Below, piece by piece: positions 1-25,955 of a DNA stretch of 64,000 nucleotides. The position numbers and the translations under genes were made by a program. The DNA lies in contig CM050654.1 in NCBI GenBank assembly GCA_027574665.1, forward strand, positions 36,847,722 to 36,911,721, written 5' to 3'. Position 1 is the first letter of the stretch, and each line of letters opens with the position of its first letter. Origin of the DNA: Rhynochetos jubatus (lineage: Eukaryota; Chordata; Aves; Eurypygiformes; Rhynochetidae). The notes under the pieces are model-generated. The model saw only the letters and a list, made by a program, of their open reading frames with translations. It was not told where the DNA came from and did not search any database.

Positions 1-327
1 CAGTTGGTCAGGAAAGTTCTCAGCAGGTCACTGCCAGAAAGGGAGGCAATGATGAGTATGAGCCTGAGCCTGCGACTCCTCCGTCTTCCCATTCATGATT
101 TGCAGGAGAGACAAGACTTGTGATTTGACATGCAGCTGAGAGGGACTTGAGCACAACAGAGGACAGAACAGAATTATAATTCAGAGGAGCAAGAGAAATA
201 GTCTGGAAAAAGCCCATGTGGGCTTTTTTTTTCTGTGGTCATGCTGGCAAGTGAAGGCAAGGGGCATGGGGTGAGGGGTGAGGGAAGCAGTCACGGCTGC
301 ACTGGGAGCTGGGGGACCTCGATGAGT
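1..327. other. 5' flank, nothing recognised
   Basis: No exon, RNA gene or repeat was recognised. The short ORFs here are unremarkable. Confidence 0.6.
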
Positions 328-332
328 GGGAG

Positions 333-1093
333 TGTGCTGGGTTCAGTCAGGAAAGGGTTAACTCCCTTTACTTTGGTTGCCAGGGAACTCTGTTGCTGGA
401 CAGTAAGTGAAACCATTGATAAGGCCTCAGCTGGTGCTGGGGATGGCCTGTACTGGACTCAAGGTCTTTTGTCCACTTCGGGTACTGTAGCTGACCCAGA
501 CTGACCAAGGAAGTATTTCATCCCATAGTACGTCATGTTCCGGTCTCTTGGGTGGGGAAGGGGGTCCGGTAGCCATTACTCTGCCCTTCTCTCTCTTCCT
601 CACTCCCTTGCTCGTCTCTCCGGGCATTTGCTAACCCTCCTGCGTTAGCTGCTTTGCCAACTCCTGTGCTGGCTCATTTGTGTGGGAGCTGGTGGATTGT
701 TTTGAGTTTTCTGGCCGTGTTATCAGTGATAAGGTTTGCTCGGAATCTGCGGCTCAGGCTGCGGCTCTCGGGCTGCGATCGCTGTCGGGCTGTGGGTCTC
801 GGGCTCTCGGGGTCTGATTTTCATCCCTCAACATCTGGGTGTGCATCGGTCAGTGGATGGTGGGAAATTGTATCATATTGTATATATTGTATCATATGTT
901 TCATTTTCTACTATTTTAATTACTTATTATTAGTATATATTGATGTAGATTCAATTAGTAAATAGTTCTTATCTCAATTTTACAAGCTTCCTTATTTCTT
1001 TTTCCTCCGATTCTTCCCCTCCACTGGAGGTGGAGAGGGGGATTTGTGAGAGCGGCTTCATGGTATTTTGCTAGCCGGAGTTAAACCACGACA
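333..1093 (+). mobile_element. Solo LTR of an endogenous retrovirus, with target-site duplications
   Basis: The element begins TGTGCTGGGTT and ends TTAAACCACGACA, so it has TG...CA termini. It is flanked by identical 5-bp copies of gggag at 328-332 and 1094-1098, the expected footprint of retroviral integration. It is 761 bp long and contains no internal viral genes, so it is a recombined solo LTR. The body includes an R/U5-like stretch (AAATAGTTCTTATCTCAA, then TTTCCTCCGATTC) shared with the LTRs at 3046 and 12978. It lies about 950 bp upstream of the HNMT start in the same orientation. Confidence 0.9.
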
Positions 1094-1098
1094 GGGAG

Positions 1099-1929
1099 GC
1101 ATTCACCCTCGGCTCCTGCACTTCTGCAACAACAGGGCTTGGCTGGAGACAGGCCAAAGAGAGCAATAAAAAAGATGAGAGGTGTCTGAGCTGTAACATC
1201 TTCAGGAAAGCCAGAGGAGGTGGTAAGGGACACTGGTGAGTGGCGGTGCGGTCCTTAAGCATGAGACCTACGAGAAAGAAGAGGGCTCCTCTTTCTCCTT
1301 GCCAGTTAGGACAAGATGTGATGGACTTAACCTGCAGTTGAACACGGTTTCGTGCACTTTTCAAGGTACAGCCTGGTGTTTCCAGTAGCATGCTCTGTCT
1401 CCCCTGCACCCAGCTCCATCTAAGCCAGGTTTAGCACAACATCCATTCCAGTAGCTCACGTGGCTTTCGTGAATCAGCTACTTAGCCCGTGGGAATCATG
1501 CCATTATCTTCAGAGGAACTAGAAAATAAAGAGTGCATTTATAAGGTTTTTACTGTTCTCACCCTACCATCAGCATTCCTTTTAAGAACATCAACAGATT
1601 AAAAATACAGATAGGGACAGCTGCCAGCATCTCTGGAGATGTGTGTTGCACTTTCTGCTAATCCAGACCAAGTCTTTGGAGCCTCTCCATGCCTTCAAGA
1701 AATAGGGGAATTTTTCTTTTATTTAAGAACTGTCTAAAGACCCTTTTACTGAGTTTTAACAGAGCCATGTGTCAGCACAGTTAAAAAAATGCTGGCATTT
1801 CCTCTGTGCAGATTAAAGATGATATATTACCCTCTGCTGCTCAGACCTGATTTACAGCTTCTATCGCAAAATTGCATAATACTTCTTTAAGTGCTCTAAG
1901 GTTCAGTATCAGGGCCAAGGACGTGGAGC
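1099..1929. other. Non-coding 5' flank between LTR and HNMT promoter
   Basis: Unique-looking AT-rich sequence. No exon or repeat was identified. It could hold distal promoter elements of HNMT. Confidence 0.55.
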
Positions 1930-2045
1930 AAAGTCCGCGTGCAAGCTGGTATTTACCACTCCGCCGTTTGTTATTCCTTTGCTAAGGCCGAAAGAAGAAC
2001 TGCAGGGAGCAACCTGCCCGCTCCTGCACCTTTCCGACCCCCAGC

Positions 2046-15538
<13,493 letters not shown>

Positions 15539-17710
15539 GTTAACCTCTTCTTGCTTTGTGATGCAAAGCAAATAGTCAGATACAAACTGTTAACAGCGGA
15601 AATGTGTTTTTCACACTTTATAAATGGCTTAGTTTACTTTAGTACTAGTAGATCATTTCAGGAGCTGGTTAAGAAATCAGCATTAGTATCTGTTGTTATA
15701 ATGAGCTATAATACTCGATTAATTCTCACTAATCTATGAATGTGTAACTCAGCAGTTAATTGTGCTTTGTTGTATGGATGTTGTATAGTCAGATGTAACT
15801 CGGACCCACTCAGGCACTGCAGAAACGTGACCATTCCCTAAAAAGTAATCAAGAACTATACATGGTATCATCATCTTCATTTAAAAACTCTCTACAGTCC
15901 AAATAGGCAAATTACACCTCCTGCGTGCAGCTGGCAAGAGTGGAGGCTCAGAAGGACAGACCGTTTGGGTGGATGCTCAGTGGGACTCCTTGAGCTTGCT
16001 GTGACTTCAACATCTCACACCTTCAGTCAACGTGGCCTCACACCTTCGGCACGTGCGACGCTTGCCTGCTCCTGCCCCCGCAGCCACCTCCCTTCAATGG
16101 CACTGCTTCCCTTTTCCTGTACTTGTACTTTAATTGCTATGGTGTTGCAGCAGCAGAGCGATGTGCGTACCAGCTCCGTACCGGCTCTGCGAGAGCCAAG
16201 GTGCTTGAGGCACAGCCGTTCTAACCACCGTCCTGGAGAGGTGGGTTGCACTGGTGAGCCCGGATGCAAAGCCCGTGCCAGGAATCAGCTACTGCTGCCA
16301 CGTAAGGCTTTTTGGTATTTTTAGCTAAACACACAGGTGTCCAGGTCGCAGCGTTTCACTAGTGTGGCAGCAAGGGCCACGCGTGGCTTGTGAGCTCCGT
16401 AACACGGAATATGTAGAAATGAACTTTGACGCCGAACGGACAGGTTCCAGTGGGATTTGTGTCATTTTCAGTGAGGGCACGCCAGGTAAACCTGTTCAGT
16501 TTATGGTATAGGCTGTTCAGCAAGAAGGGGCTTCACCTCCTCAGTCCCTTCTCCAGCGGGGCTGTCACCACTCCGGTAGTTGATGCGTTTGTTTTGCTAA
16601 ATGATTTTACGGTTTTAAGAAGCGTAATGCTCCCTACAAGGCAGAAGGCGTAGTGGGATACAATATAGTCGCTTGAATGGATTTAATAGTCTGAATACTC
16701 AGTTTATCCCGTGAGACAGGTGTGATGTCTGCCATTGAAATAATTTGATGCAGTGTTGAAATGGTTTACTTTAGGCGATGTTTTAGCTGCAAGAGGTTAT
16801 GTTGTATTTTTGCATACACATTTCTGGTGCAATACAGATTATTAGTGATTTGAGGTGATTTACAAGAGACCACGCTGGGCATTAATAGCTGTTTATATTC
16901 ATTTTAGGCTGAATTATTTGAAACACACACTTCTCCTCGTGATCTAATATTAATTCCCGTGTATTTCGGAATGCTTCTGTGATATTTCTCAGCTGTTGAG
17001 CAGAACAAAATCTATTACCGCTTTTACACAGGGCTACGTACAGATTCCTGCATTAGAAGACCTCAGTATATCTGTAAGCTGCTACGGTGACATGCCGAAG
17101 CGGGAAAGGAAGGAAATGTCTCATTAGGACAGATTGCTGCATGCATTTCTAATGGGAAACAAATTAAAGTTACAATTATTTTCATGGCTCTTTTGTGTTG
17201 TCAGTGACCTCTTCTAAATGGTGCTTGCGAAGGAGGTGACCGCTGAATATTGCCACATCAACCCTGTCAGGAGTGACGTATCTTCGGGAGGCACAGAAAG
17301 GCCAGAGCAAAACCAACCCCAAAATCCAACAACAAAACCCAGCATCAAGAGACAGAGGCATGTCCTGTTTGTTTTGTGGTTTAGCAGAGGTAAAAATGCA
17401 AGAAAAAAAGCTCTTCGGAGTTTTTGGGGGAGGTTTTTTGTGAAAATGTGAGAGCAGGTGGGAAAGACGAGGAACAGCAGAGATGGTCTGGAGAGAAGAG
17501 AGGAGACGGCCAGGCACACAGGAAAGGAGGTGCAATGGGAATGCATGTGAGAGCTCCTTCCCCTCTTCAATCAGCAAGGGAGAGGCCAGGGAGAGGGAGT
17601 GCTTGATGGGTGCCTGAAGTTGCACAGGGTCTTATTTAAAAGCATAATTCACTGGGAAAAAGGCTCTTTCACCCTAGGCTGGAGAATAAAATTCCTTATC
17701 TAAAACCAGA
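15539..17710 (+). other. Probable HNMT 3' UTR and proximal 3' flank
   Basis: The 3' UTR starts after the TGA at 15536. No canonical AATAAA follows closely. The candidates are a TATAAA variant at 15619-15624, ATTAAA at 17163-17168 and the first AATAAA at 17685-17690. I cannot tell from sequence which is used, so the 3' UTR could be anywhere from about 0.1 to 2.2 kb. Confidence 0.4.
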
Positions 17711-20700
17711 CACGCTGGGACAGTCCTCTGCCACCGCTTTTGCTTCTGATGAGAATTTAATTTAAAAAATTGGGGAAAAAATAGAGTTACCTGTGTTCTG
17801 TGCATGCAGTTCATTCCGTTAAGGGGCTGGGGGGAAACTGAATCAGAAGAGCACCCTTAAGGGATATATTATTTTTAATTTTAAATTTGTAACACATGCA
17901 TTTCCAAGGAGTAAGTACTGTTAAGTATTATCTAGTAGGAAATGAGTGTGGGGAAGCACAATTTTATGCTCATTTGACCATAAAAACTGAACGAGTTTTT
18001 GTAAATCACTCAAACAACTTCTTAACAGCCTGAAGAGCCACACTTCCATGCGAGAATCGCCCTTAATTGTACAGTGAGATACTGCTATTCCAGAGCATGT
18101 CTGGGGAGTCCAGCTTGTCCACAGACTAGGATTTATATGGCAATTTTGAGTTTACCTGTGTGCTTTCCACAGTGTTTACCCATTGTTTTCCTCTCAGAAA
18201 GCCTGCCTTATCTCAACCAGCAGGAATTCCTTCCAAAAGCACATCTCCAGACCAGCCTTGCTTTTTGCAAACTCACAGCTGGAGGTGTAGGCCAGAGGGA
18301 TGGGTCTGCCTCGGTCGCAGCCCTACAAAGTGAATTTATGGGCTTTATACAGAGGTTCAGTGAGAGCAATGGTCTTAAACCAGCATAACGCTGATCGAAA
18401 CAAGCTGGGTGTCAGGCTACCTGTATTAACATGTACCATGAATGAGCCTGCAAGCTCTTCGTGCACGGCTAAATCAGATAGGAAGTGTAAACCTTTTGCA
18501 GAAATGCGAGGCAGAGTAAAATAACATTGCATCCCTGCATTCATCAGAGATGGTTCTGAATGGTTAAATTGGGACACATCCTTTTTTCGTTTCATATTGC
18601 GGGCACGTAAACCTGGAATATATAGATTATATTACAGGTACAGGGGAAAAATGCTGGAGGGAGAGAGGCAGGAGGAGGAGGAGGAGCGCTCCTTTGAAAT
18701 GGCAGGCAAACACCCGGGCCTGTGTCCCTCTGATAAGTAAGCATGAGCTTGTGGCTCTGGTGCTGCGTCAGGTGATTATTTCCCAGAGTGATTCCCGCGG
18801 GAGGTTTGCTGTGCAGGGAAGGGAATAGCCCAGTGTCGATGCCGGCGGATGAGGCATGGCTTTGGAGCGATGCCATGCAGGATGGCTGGGGCAGGAAAAG
18901 GCTGACCCACTCCAAAGGAGCCCGGTCTTCACGGATATATCCCCTCTGCATAGAACACATCTGCCTAAGCAGCGTCAGGGCTGCTGCTTTAAGTCACACG
19001 TAGAAAAGTATTCTCGCTGCTCTGTTAATTACAACAGCAAATTGAACAAAAGCACTCGCAGCTCGGTTGCCGTCGCCATTTCTACGTTGGTGTAATTCAT
19101 GCTTGCAGCCCATGATAGGATTTTTTTAATGTCATTACACAGTAGGGCAAAGTCTTCATTTTTAATAAAAATAAAAATGCTAGAATGAAATGGATTAATA
19201 TCTAATTTTACATCTTCATTTACATGATGTGCAAAATTATCTTAAATATTTGTTATGGATGGAGTGGCTTTCCACCAATTTAGGCTTTTTTTCGTACCGG
19301 AGAATGTTAACATAAATTGTAGCATAAATCATTGCCTTGTAGAGTACCAGAAGGCGCATATAAAAACCCATATCTTTACTGCACATATTTCCCATTAACC
19401 ATAATCTATTAGTAATTGAAGTTCATTACAAATTCTTGTAGACTTTATTGCTATCATGCTGCATGACATAGTGAACCTGGCTTGCATAACAAGAAGTCCT
19501 TGCTGGGAAATATCCTATTAACAATGACAGTGCATTTGTCATTGTGATAATAAATCCAAAGCTGCCTGTAGATTATAAATTATTGCGGCGCCATTTCCAC
19601 TGTTGTAGTTTAAAAGTTTTGTCAGCACTTCCATTTTAAAGCCCTGCTTTACAGGCAGTTATAACTTGACCATAAAAAATTTGCAGCGCGCCGAATCTCG
19701 GCTTACAAGGTCTCAGTCCGAGAGCGCGTTTCTTCCTCCTGTAAGATTCATGTTTCATCCACAGGAAAACATTAGAAGCAGAAGCTGTGTTTATGGCAGA
19801 TTTTTTCTTCTGCATTTGCATAGCTTCTAATTGGAAAAAACCAGGTCATTTGACAAGCAATTTGTCCATAATATTTCTAAATATTTTGGTAGAATTTAAA
19901 AATATGAAGACAAAAAGATGGGAGCCGGTCTCCTCTGAGTGTTCATTGGTATAGCACCTGAAAAAAACTCAGTCCTTATCTCCAGGTGCCACGGACTTTG
20001 TGAAGGCTTTGGGCAAACCCCGCTTCCGTTCAAAGGAGAAACTGAAGGAAAATGAAGTTACTCATATGCCTTGCAAAGGTGTTTTGAGGATTAATTACTA
20101 ACGCTGAAATTCTGGCATCCACTCAAGTCATCCTTCATCGTGTCTATGCAAGTCTTTGAGGTCTATATAGGTTTTAAGTGTTATTAAAAGAAAATTGCTA
20201 TAGAGTTGAACTTTAAGTGTTAATTATGACTTGAGATATAAATGACATCAGGTCAAATCTTTCACGATTTAACTCTGTAATTGACTTCAGCTCACCACAC
20301 CAGGGGATATCTATCTAGCTGAATGCATCTGTCTATCGTATTTCTCAAGTGCCTATAGCAATGCATCCAATTAACTGGACATAACCATTATGCCTCAACT
20401 GCTCCTGAACAGTGTAGGATGAAGCCTTCAGCTCCCTGAAATCACCAGGAAAATTTTCCCTCCCAACAGCAAGGCCAGGTTTTTACATCATCCTGCAATA
20501 CATGCTCTGTCTTGACGTACTGCTTGTGTTTTCACAGGGGGCAAAATGGATTTTGCAGTAAACATATTAACCATCTTTTCACATCAATAGTGTCTTCTAT
20601 CTCAAAATGCCTGAAATTGCCTTAAAGTCTTGATATGCAAAACTGCTTCCCTTACCACTGAGGTGCAGCCATCTCCTGGGTGAAATTCAGCAGCTGTTGG

Positions 20701-23700
20701 ATGGTTCAAGGCACTGTTTCACAGTGATTTATGGAAGGAGAAGGAGGAGGAGGTGGCTGTTGGCAGTCAAAGTGGCAATGGCAAGGAGCAGACAGCAATT
20801 ACCCAGGCTGGCACACAGCCAGGCCATGGATGTTAACATATCTCCTTTGGCCAAAATTGCCATCAGCAAACTGCTTCCCCTCTTCCTTGGCAGTGGAGTG
20901 GTGGGACATGGGGCTGGGACATGGGGCTGGCTCAGGATGAAGTCACCGATGCCCGCCATCACCCCAGCACATCCAACAGCTCACGCTGGTGGTGGGATCA
21001 AGAGTGTCTACCATGTCGGCTTGACACCAGTTTTTGTGTTGAAGTCTTGCCTGCTCGCAGTGTCCTGGTGCTCCTTCATGCTAGTGGCAATGGGTAGCTC
21101 TTGTATGACTCACAAAGTCATCCCTCATTAGCTCCTACCTCCCAACACCTCACATTCAAATCTTCCCAATTTCCTTGCACATCAAGGCCCACTTGATGGT
21201 GGTTCTCGGGTTCACTACCCAGCAGAGCTCATAAGGAAGGCAGAGATGGATCCAGTGGGTGTAAACGGAAAGAAGATCTCTTCCCTTTTTGCTTTAATGA
21301 GATATTCCTCCACTCCCAAATGGATATGAATGGTACTTAAAAGAGATGCAGGAATGTGTGGGTCCAAGTGGTACCGGTGTGATTCAGGAGGGTGCTTTTA
21401 TTCAAGAGTGGTGGTGTGCTCTAAATAAGCACTGAAAAAGGTATTACAGCATATTGCAGATTTCTTGCTGAGTTTTGTGTATGCTCTCTGTATTATCAAG
21501 TTGCTAGCCAGAAAGACAACACAAAAATAACCACCATAATGACTCTATGAAATCCTAAATCGAAACCATATCATCCTTTTCCCCTTTGACATCCCTAAAC
21601 CTAAACCATGTCACAGTTTCCCACGCAAGTAGAATATAAGGACCTAATATCGTTGAGACTCTTAATGCTATAAATACATTTTGATCTTTTTATACCAGCG
21701 ATTTTGCAGAGATGGCAGTGAGGTATCATTTATTTTGGTCAGGGTAAACAGGGTATTTGCTAGCGGAAACTTTTTCTTTGTTTTCTTAAAGAAAATGAAA
21801 TGACATTATTTGGAGGCTGTTTCAAGGATCTGGTATGTTACAATGGATCCTGGCGGAGATGAATTAGTGGCCAGAGTATAGGTGATCTTGCCAAAAATGA
21901 ATAGCAATGCAATTTATCATACGCTTCTGTAATTTATCTCACGACCGTGTATTAGATTAGATAAAGACAGAAAGACATGTGAATTGGATGGACTGGACTA
22001 ATACTGAGAATTTACACCTGCTTTTATTGAGGCTGACAGGAAGATTTCTGTTGCCTGCATTGCAATCAGAATTTGGCTTCACATTTTTAATTTGTTTTGA
22101 AGTATGATCTTGTCCAGCAATGAGAAAAAAGCTAACTCAACAATAAAGAGTTTGTTGATTGTCTGCTATTTTTGCATTCAATACAAATTTGTTCCATAAA
22201 ATATTTCATATTCACCCATTTAATAATTGTTAATACAAAAAACACTTAGAAGCTTAAAAATAGCAGTAAGAAGCAGCTGTGAAACCACTGCAAACACTCG
22301 TTACGTGCTACACCGTTTTCAAGGTAACAAACCAATAGTTTATTTTGTCCCCTTCCAACAAAATCCATACTTCAAAATCCACTTTTCATACCAAATCGGT
22401 CTGTCTGTAAGACAAACAGTCTGCAGCGTGGAGTGTTTACCTACACACAGCAGAAAGATGTGCTGCGCTGCCTTCAGATTTGGTAATATCACCAACTCTT
22501 CTTTCGGCTCGTCGTGAACCAGTGATGGATACCTGTTCTTTTGCACTGCTTTCCTCTCGTATCTCTTTGTCCTGCTGCTATAATCGATCACAGGTTTTTC
22601 CATCAGGCTTCATGTCAGATTAGGATAGTGAACATGACTTGCTTAGAACAAACGGCTTCAAAGCGCACCGAGGCAAGCTCAGGAGTCGAACTGCTCTAAA
22701 AACGATGGTTTTGGGCACCTCCATGAACACGGTGCAGTAGCAGCAAGTCAGTAATATGCTTTTATGGTAAGGGTTTGGGATTGCTCCTCTCTACGAAGCC
22801 TGCTGCAATCACACCTGCCACCGTGGGGCTGATATTTGAAGTGAGGAGCAAGGCCTGGCTCATCATTTTCCTGATTCGGGAAGAAATTTCTCCTTAAAAG
22901 TCAATGGATGTATCTGGCAGGATTTGCACACATATTCTGGCAGGGATTTGAGTTGCAAAGTCACACGTAGCTTTTGTGCTGGGTGCTTTATGTGTGCTAC
23001 CAAGAACTAAAAGGAACGAAAGCCCAACAACTTTCTCTGCTCTGCACAGAAATATATTTTAAAGATTCACCATGACTGGTCTTCCTAGGAGAATTAAACT
23101 ATCAATCCCTTCCTTTAAAAGCTCTGTGGGGGATTACTGCTTGTTTTTATAGTGCATAGCACAACCGAGTCTTCATCTTGGGTGGTGGTTTTTAGGTGCA
23201 TCTGTTGTCTAAATAACAAATGACTTTTATTTTATGTGAAGGACAGAGTGTTATTTATGGAAGAGGACTGTAAGGATTTGATTCGAATTTGGATCAGTGA
23301 TTGCGGATGAGTGTGCTGACAGCAATTGCCTCCCCCATGGCTGCTGTTGCTCAGATCTATAAACCCCAAAGAAGGAGGTGGCTCTACCCATGGCAGCTGG
23401 GTGATGTTAAACCTTCACATGGGTTCAAGAGAAGACAACGATGTAGTGTTTTGAGCAGGGTCCAGTGCAAGAGTTCTGTGAGCTGAAATAGGTGGAAAAA
23501 TATGCAGGAAAACTATCACACGTGCTTGCCCTGTACATAGAAGATGTATAGATTACTCTTCCCTAGGTCTCCCACCTGTAACCACAGCTGGAGAAACACT
23601 AAATAAACAATCATCAGTCACCATAGTGCAACCATTTAGAGCTTGTTGTAGCCCGAGCTGAGATAACCATCACCGGAGATACTATACAGGATATACAGGA

Positions 23701-25739
23701 CATAGTGGCACGGAAGTGTTGTTACCCATTTTACACAGTAAATGTCTTCCTGAATTTCCTTCTTTTATCCTAACATTGACTGACATCTCAGCCCAGGGCA
23801 AGCATTAGGCTGTTGAAAGCAGTGCTTGCACAGCCCACGGGAGCATGAACCCTGACGTCCTGCATTTAATCCCACGGACGGCACAGGCAGTGGTGCGATA
23901 GTGTAGTACTTTTAAGCAAGTTCTGAGTAAAAGGCTTTTTGCTGGCCATGTATATAAAACAGGTTCTCTCAGGTTTTGCAATGTGAGAGCAGATGCTAAG
24001 GCTGCCTGAAATTACAGCTTTCTGGAAAACAAAGCCTGAGAAATCTTGAGAGTCAGCAGTCATGGAATATTTCCATCAGAAGCTGTTAGTGGGATTGGGA
24101 TCTTTCCTGAAGTAAGTCAGGTGAACTGCTGCTCAGACGGACATACTGCCAGGGCAGCAGGCAAGCTATGAAATGAGTACTCTAGTACCTATGGGTGGCT
24201 GTTACACTGCACGTCTGGCAGTAGGTAATGGCATGGGTGGATAAAATAATACAACTGGGAAAATAAACCCCAACCCAAACAATGAAAAGCTTGTGCTCTT
24301 GCAAAGGCAGAGCCTTTGCAGCAAAAACTTTGCAGTATTTCTGATCCCTACAGGTCTGGTCCTGCCTACTCCTCCTCTCACCCTGCAAAGGCTTTGAGGC
24401 TGTGCCCGAAGACAGCGCTTGCTCTAAGGCAGAACCCGGGGTCTGCTGGAAGGCAAAGGACCACAGCCAGAGAAAGCTGGGGGTTCTTACCTTGCAGATG
24501 AACCTCGGGCCACCTGGCTGAACAGTTGATTCAAACCCTTGGGTAGGCAACCCACAGGGCAGGAAAGGTGAACCCAGATTACTAAGGGAAACCTCCTTCT
24601 GGCATGATTATTATAGAGAGGGTACACCTGCCCTGTTGCCAAGCGAGGGACACAGATGCCATGGTTTACTGTTCAAATGGCTTATCGATGTGTAAGGTCA
24701 TCCATCACACATTGCTTCAGACTCCCAGGCCAATACGTATAAAAGCCTGTCTCACAACAAGTGTAGCCTTTTTGGCTCCCATCTGCCCACAGCAGCACTT
24801 CCAACGCTGCTAATTACATCCCTGCACATTACTGTATTGGCTACCGCTCACCTCAAAGCCATGGCTGTACAGATATGCCCCAAGGGCAGATTGTGTTAAC
24901 GAACAAAAAAGACACAGGGTCTCCATTTAAGAGCCTGTTTCAAAGCCCAGAACTCGGAAGCTCAGACCTCTGGCCAGCCACACTTCATTTGGAAGGCAGA
25001 GTTGCTCCAAGGCTGCCTTATTTGTTTGCTCTAGCTCAGTTTCTCATGTACACGCTGCTTCGTGCTCACATTAGCAATGCATGGAAGGGCTCAGGTTCTT
25101 TTGCATTCCAAAAAGAAAGATAAAAAGTAGACACGCTGGAAGAGCAGAGGGATTAGCTAGAGTGGGACCCAGGAGAAGCAGAGCCAGGGCTGTGCCTGAG
25201 CTGCTGCGCGGGAGAGGCTGAGACCTCCAGGTCTTCCCAGAAGAGGCGTGAGGGGGAAAAGTGGCACTCTCGGGGAAGAATTTCCTCTCAGATGTTATGA
25301 ACAGCATGAAAAGCAATTAAACCAACCTTAAAATAGGGAGGTATCTTCCTCTTTGTTTCAGAGCACACTTGCACGCTCCCAAGGCTCTCGCTGACCTAGA
25401 TAAGAGGTAGAGGGACGTCTGGCCTGATGCACAGGCGAAAGTCATCCCGTTTATTAGCTGGGGACACATGTTGTGGCAGCACTCACAGCTCGAACCCTTT
25501 GTGGAGCCCAGGGGCTCAGGCTGCAGCTCCCAGCACCAAGGTGTCCTGGGGCCGTGCTGGAAGTGCCGAGGGCAGCAGGCAGGGCTGCCTGCCCCCAGTC
25601 TGGGGGATGCTGAGCAGGGGAGCTAAACCTCACCATTTTTTGGAGTTAAGCCCCATCATTAGGCATCTCCATGCCCAGAGGATGTATAAAGCTTCTGCTG
25701 GATCTGGGAGAGTCAGGCAGGATGGGGCGGCCAGCGGTT
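17711..25739. other. Gene-free 3' flank, part 1
   Basis: No exon of a recognised gene was found on either strand. The segment at about 19100-19900 is AT-rich with many TAAT-type motifs and a perfect inverted repeat containing ACAATG/CATTGT, and may be a conserved regulatory element. A (gga)n-like run lies near 18675. Other short ORFs look like chance. Confidence 0.6.
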
Positions 25740-25955
25740 CCTTGCAGAGAGGGCAGGGGAGGCAACCTGGAGGGAGAGGGTGCAGTCTCACCGCTGAGTG
25801 CATCCGCTTCACGTGTGAGAAACCTCTTGTGCCCTGCCTGTGGTCTCTCCTTGCAGAGAGGGCAGGGGAGGCAACCTGGAGAGAGAGGGTGCAGCCTCAC
25901 TGCTGAGTTCATCCGCTTCACGTGTGAGAAACCTCTTGTGCCCTGGCTGTGGTCT
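25740..25955. repeat. Two-copy tandem duplication, 109-bp unit
   Basis: Copy 1 (about 25740-25848) and copy 2 (about 25849-25955) both run from CCTTGCAGAGAGGGCAGGGG through CTTCACGTGTGAGAAACC to CTGTGGTCT. By eye they differ at about five positions, so the duplication is fairly recent. It makes overlapping short ORFs look repetitive in all frames, but none resembles a known protein. Confidence 0.93.
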
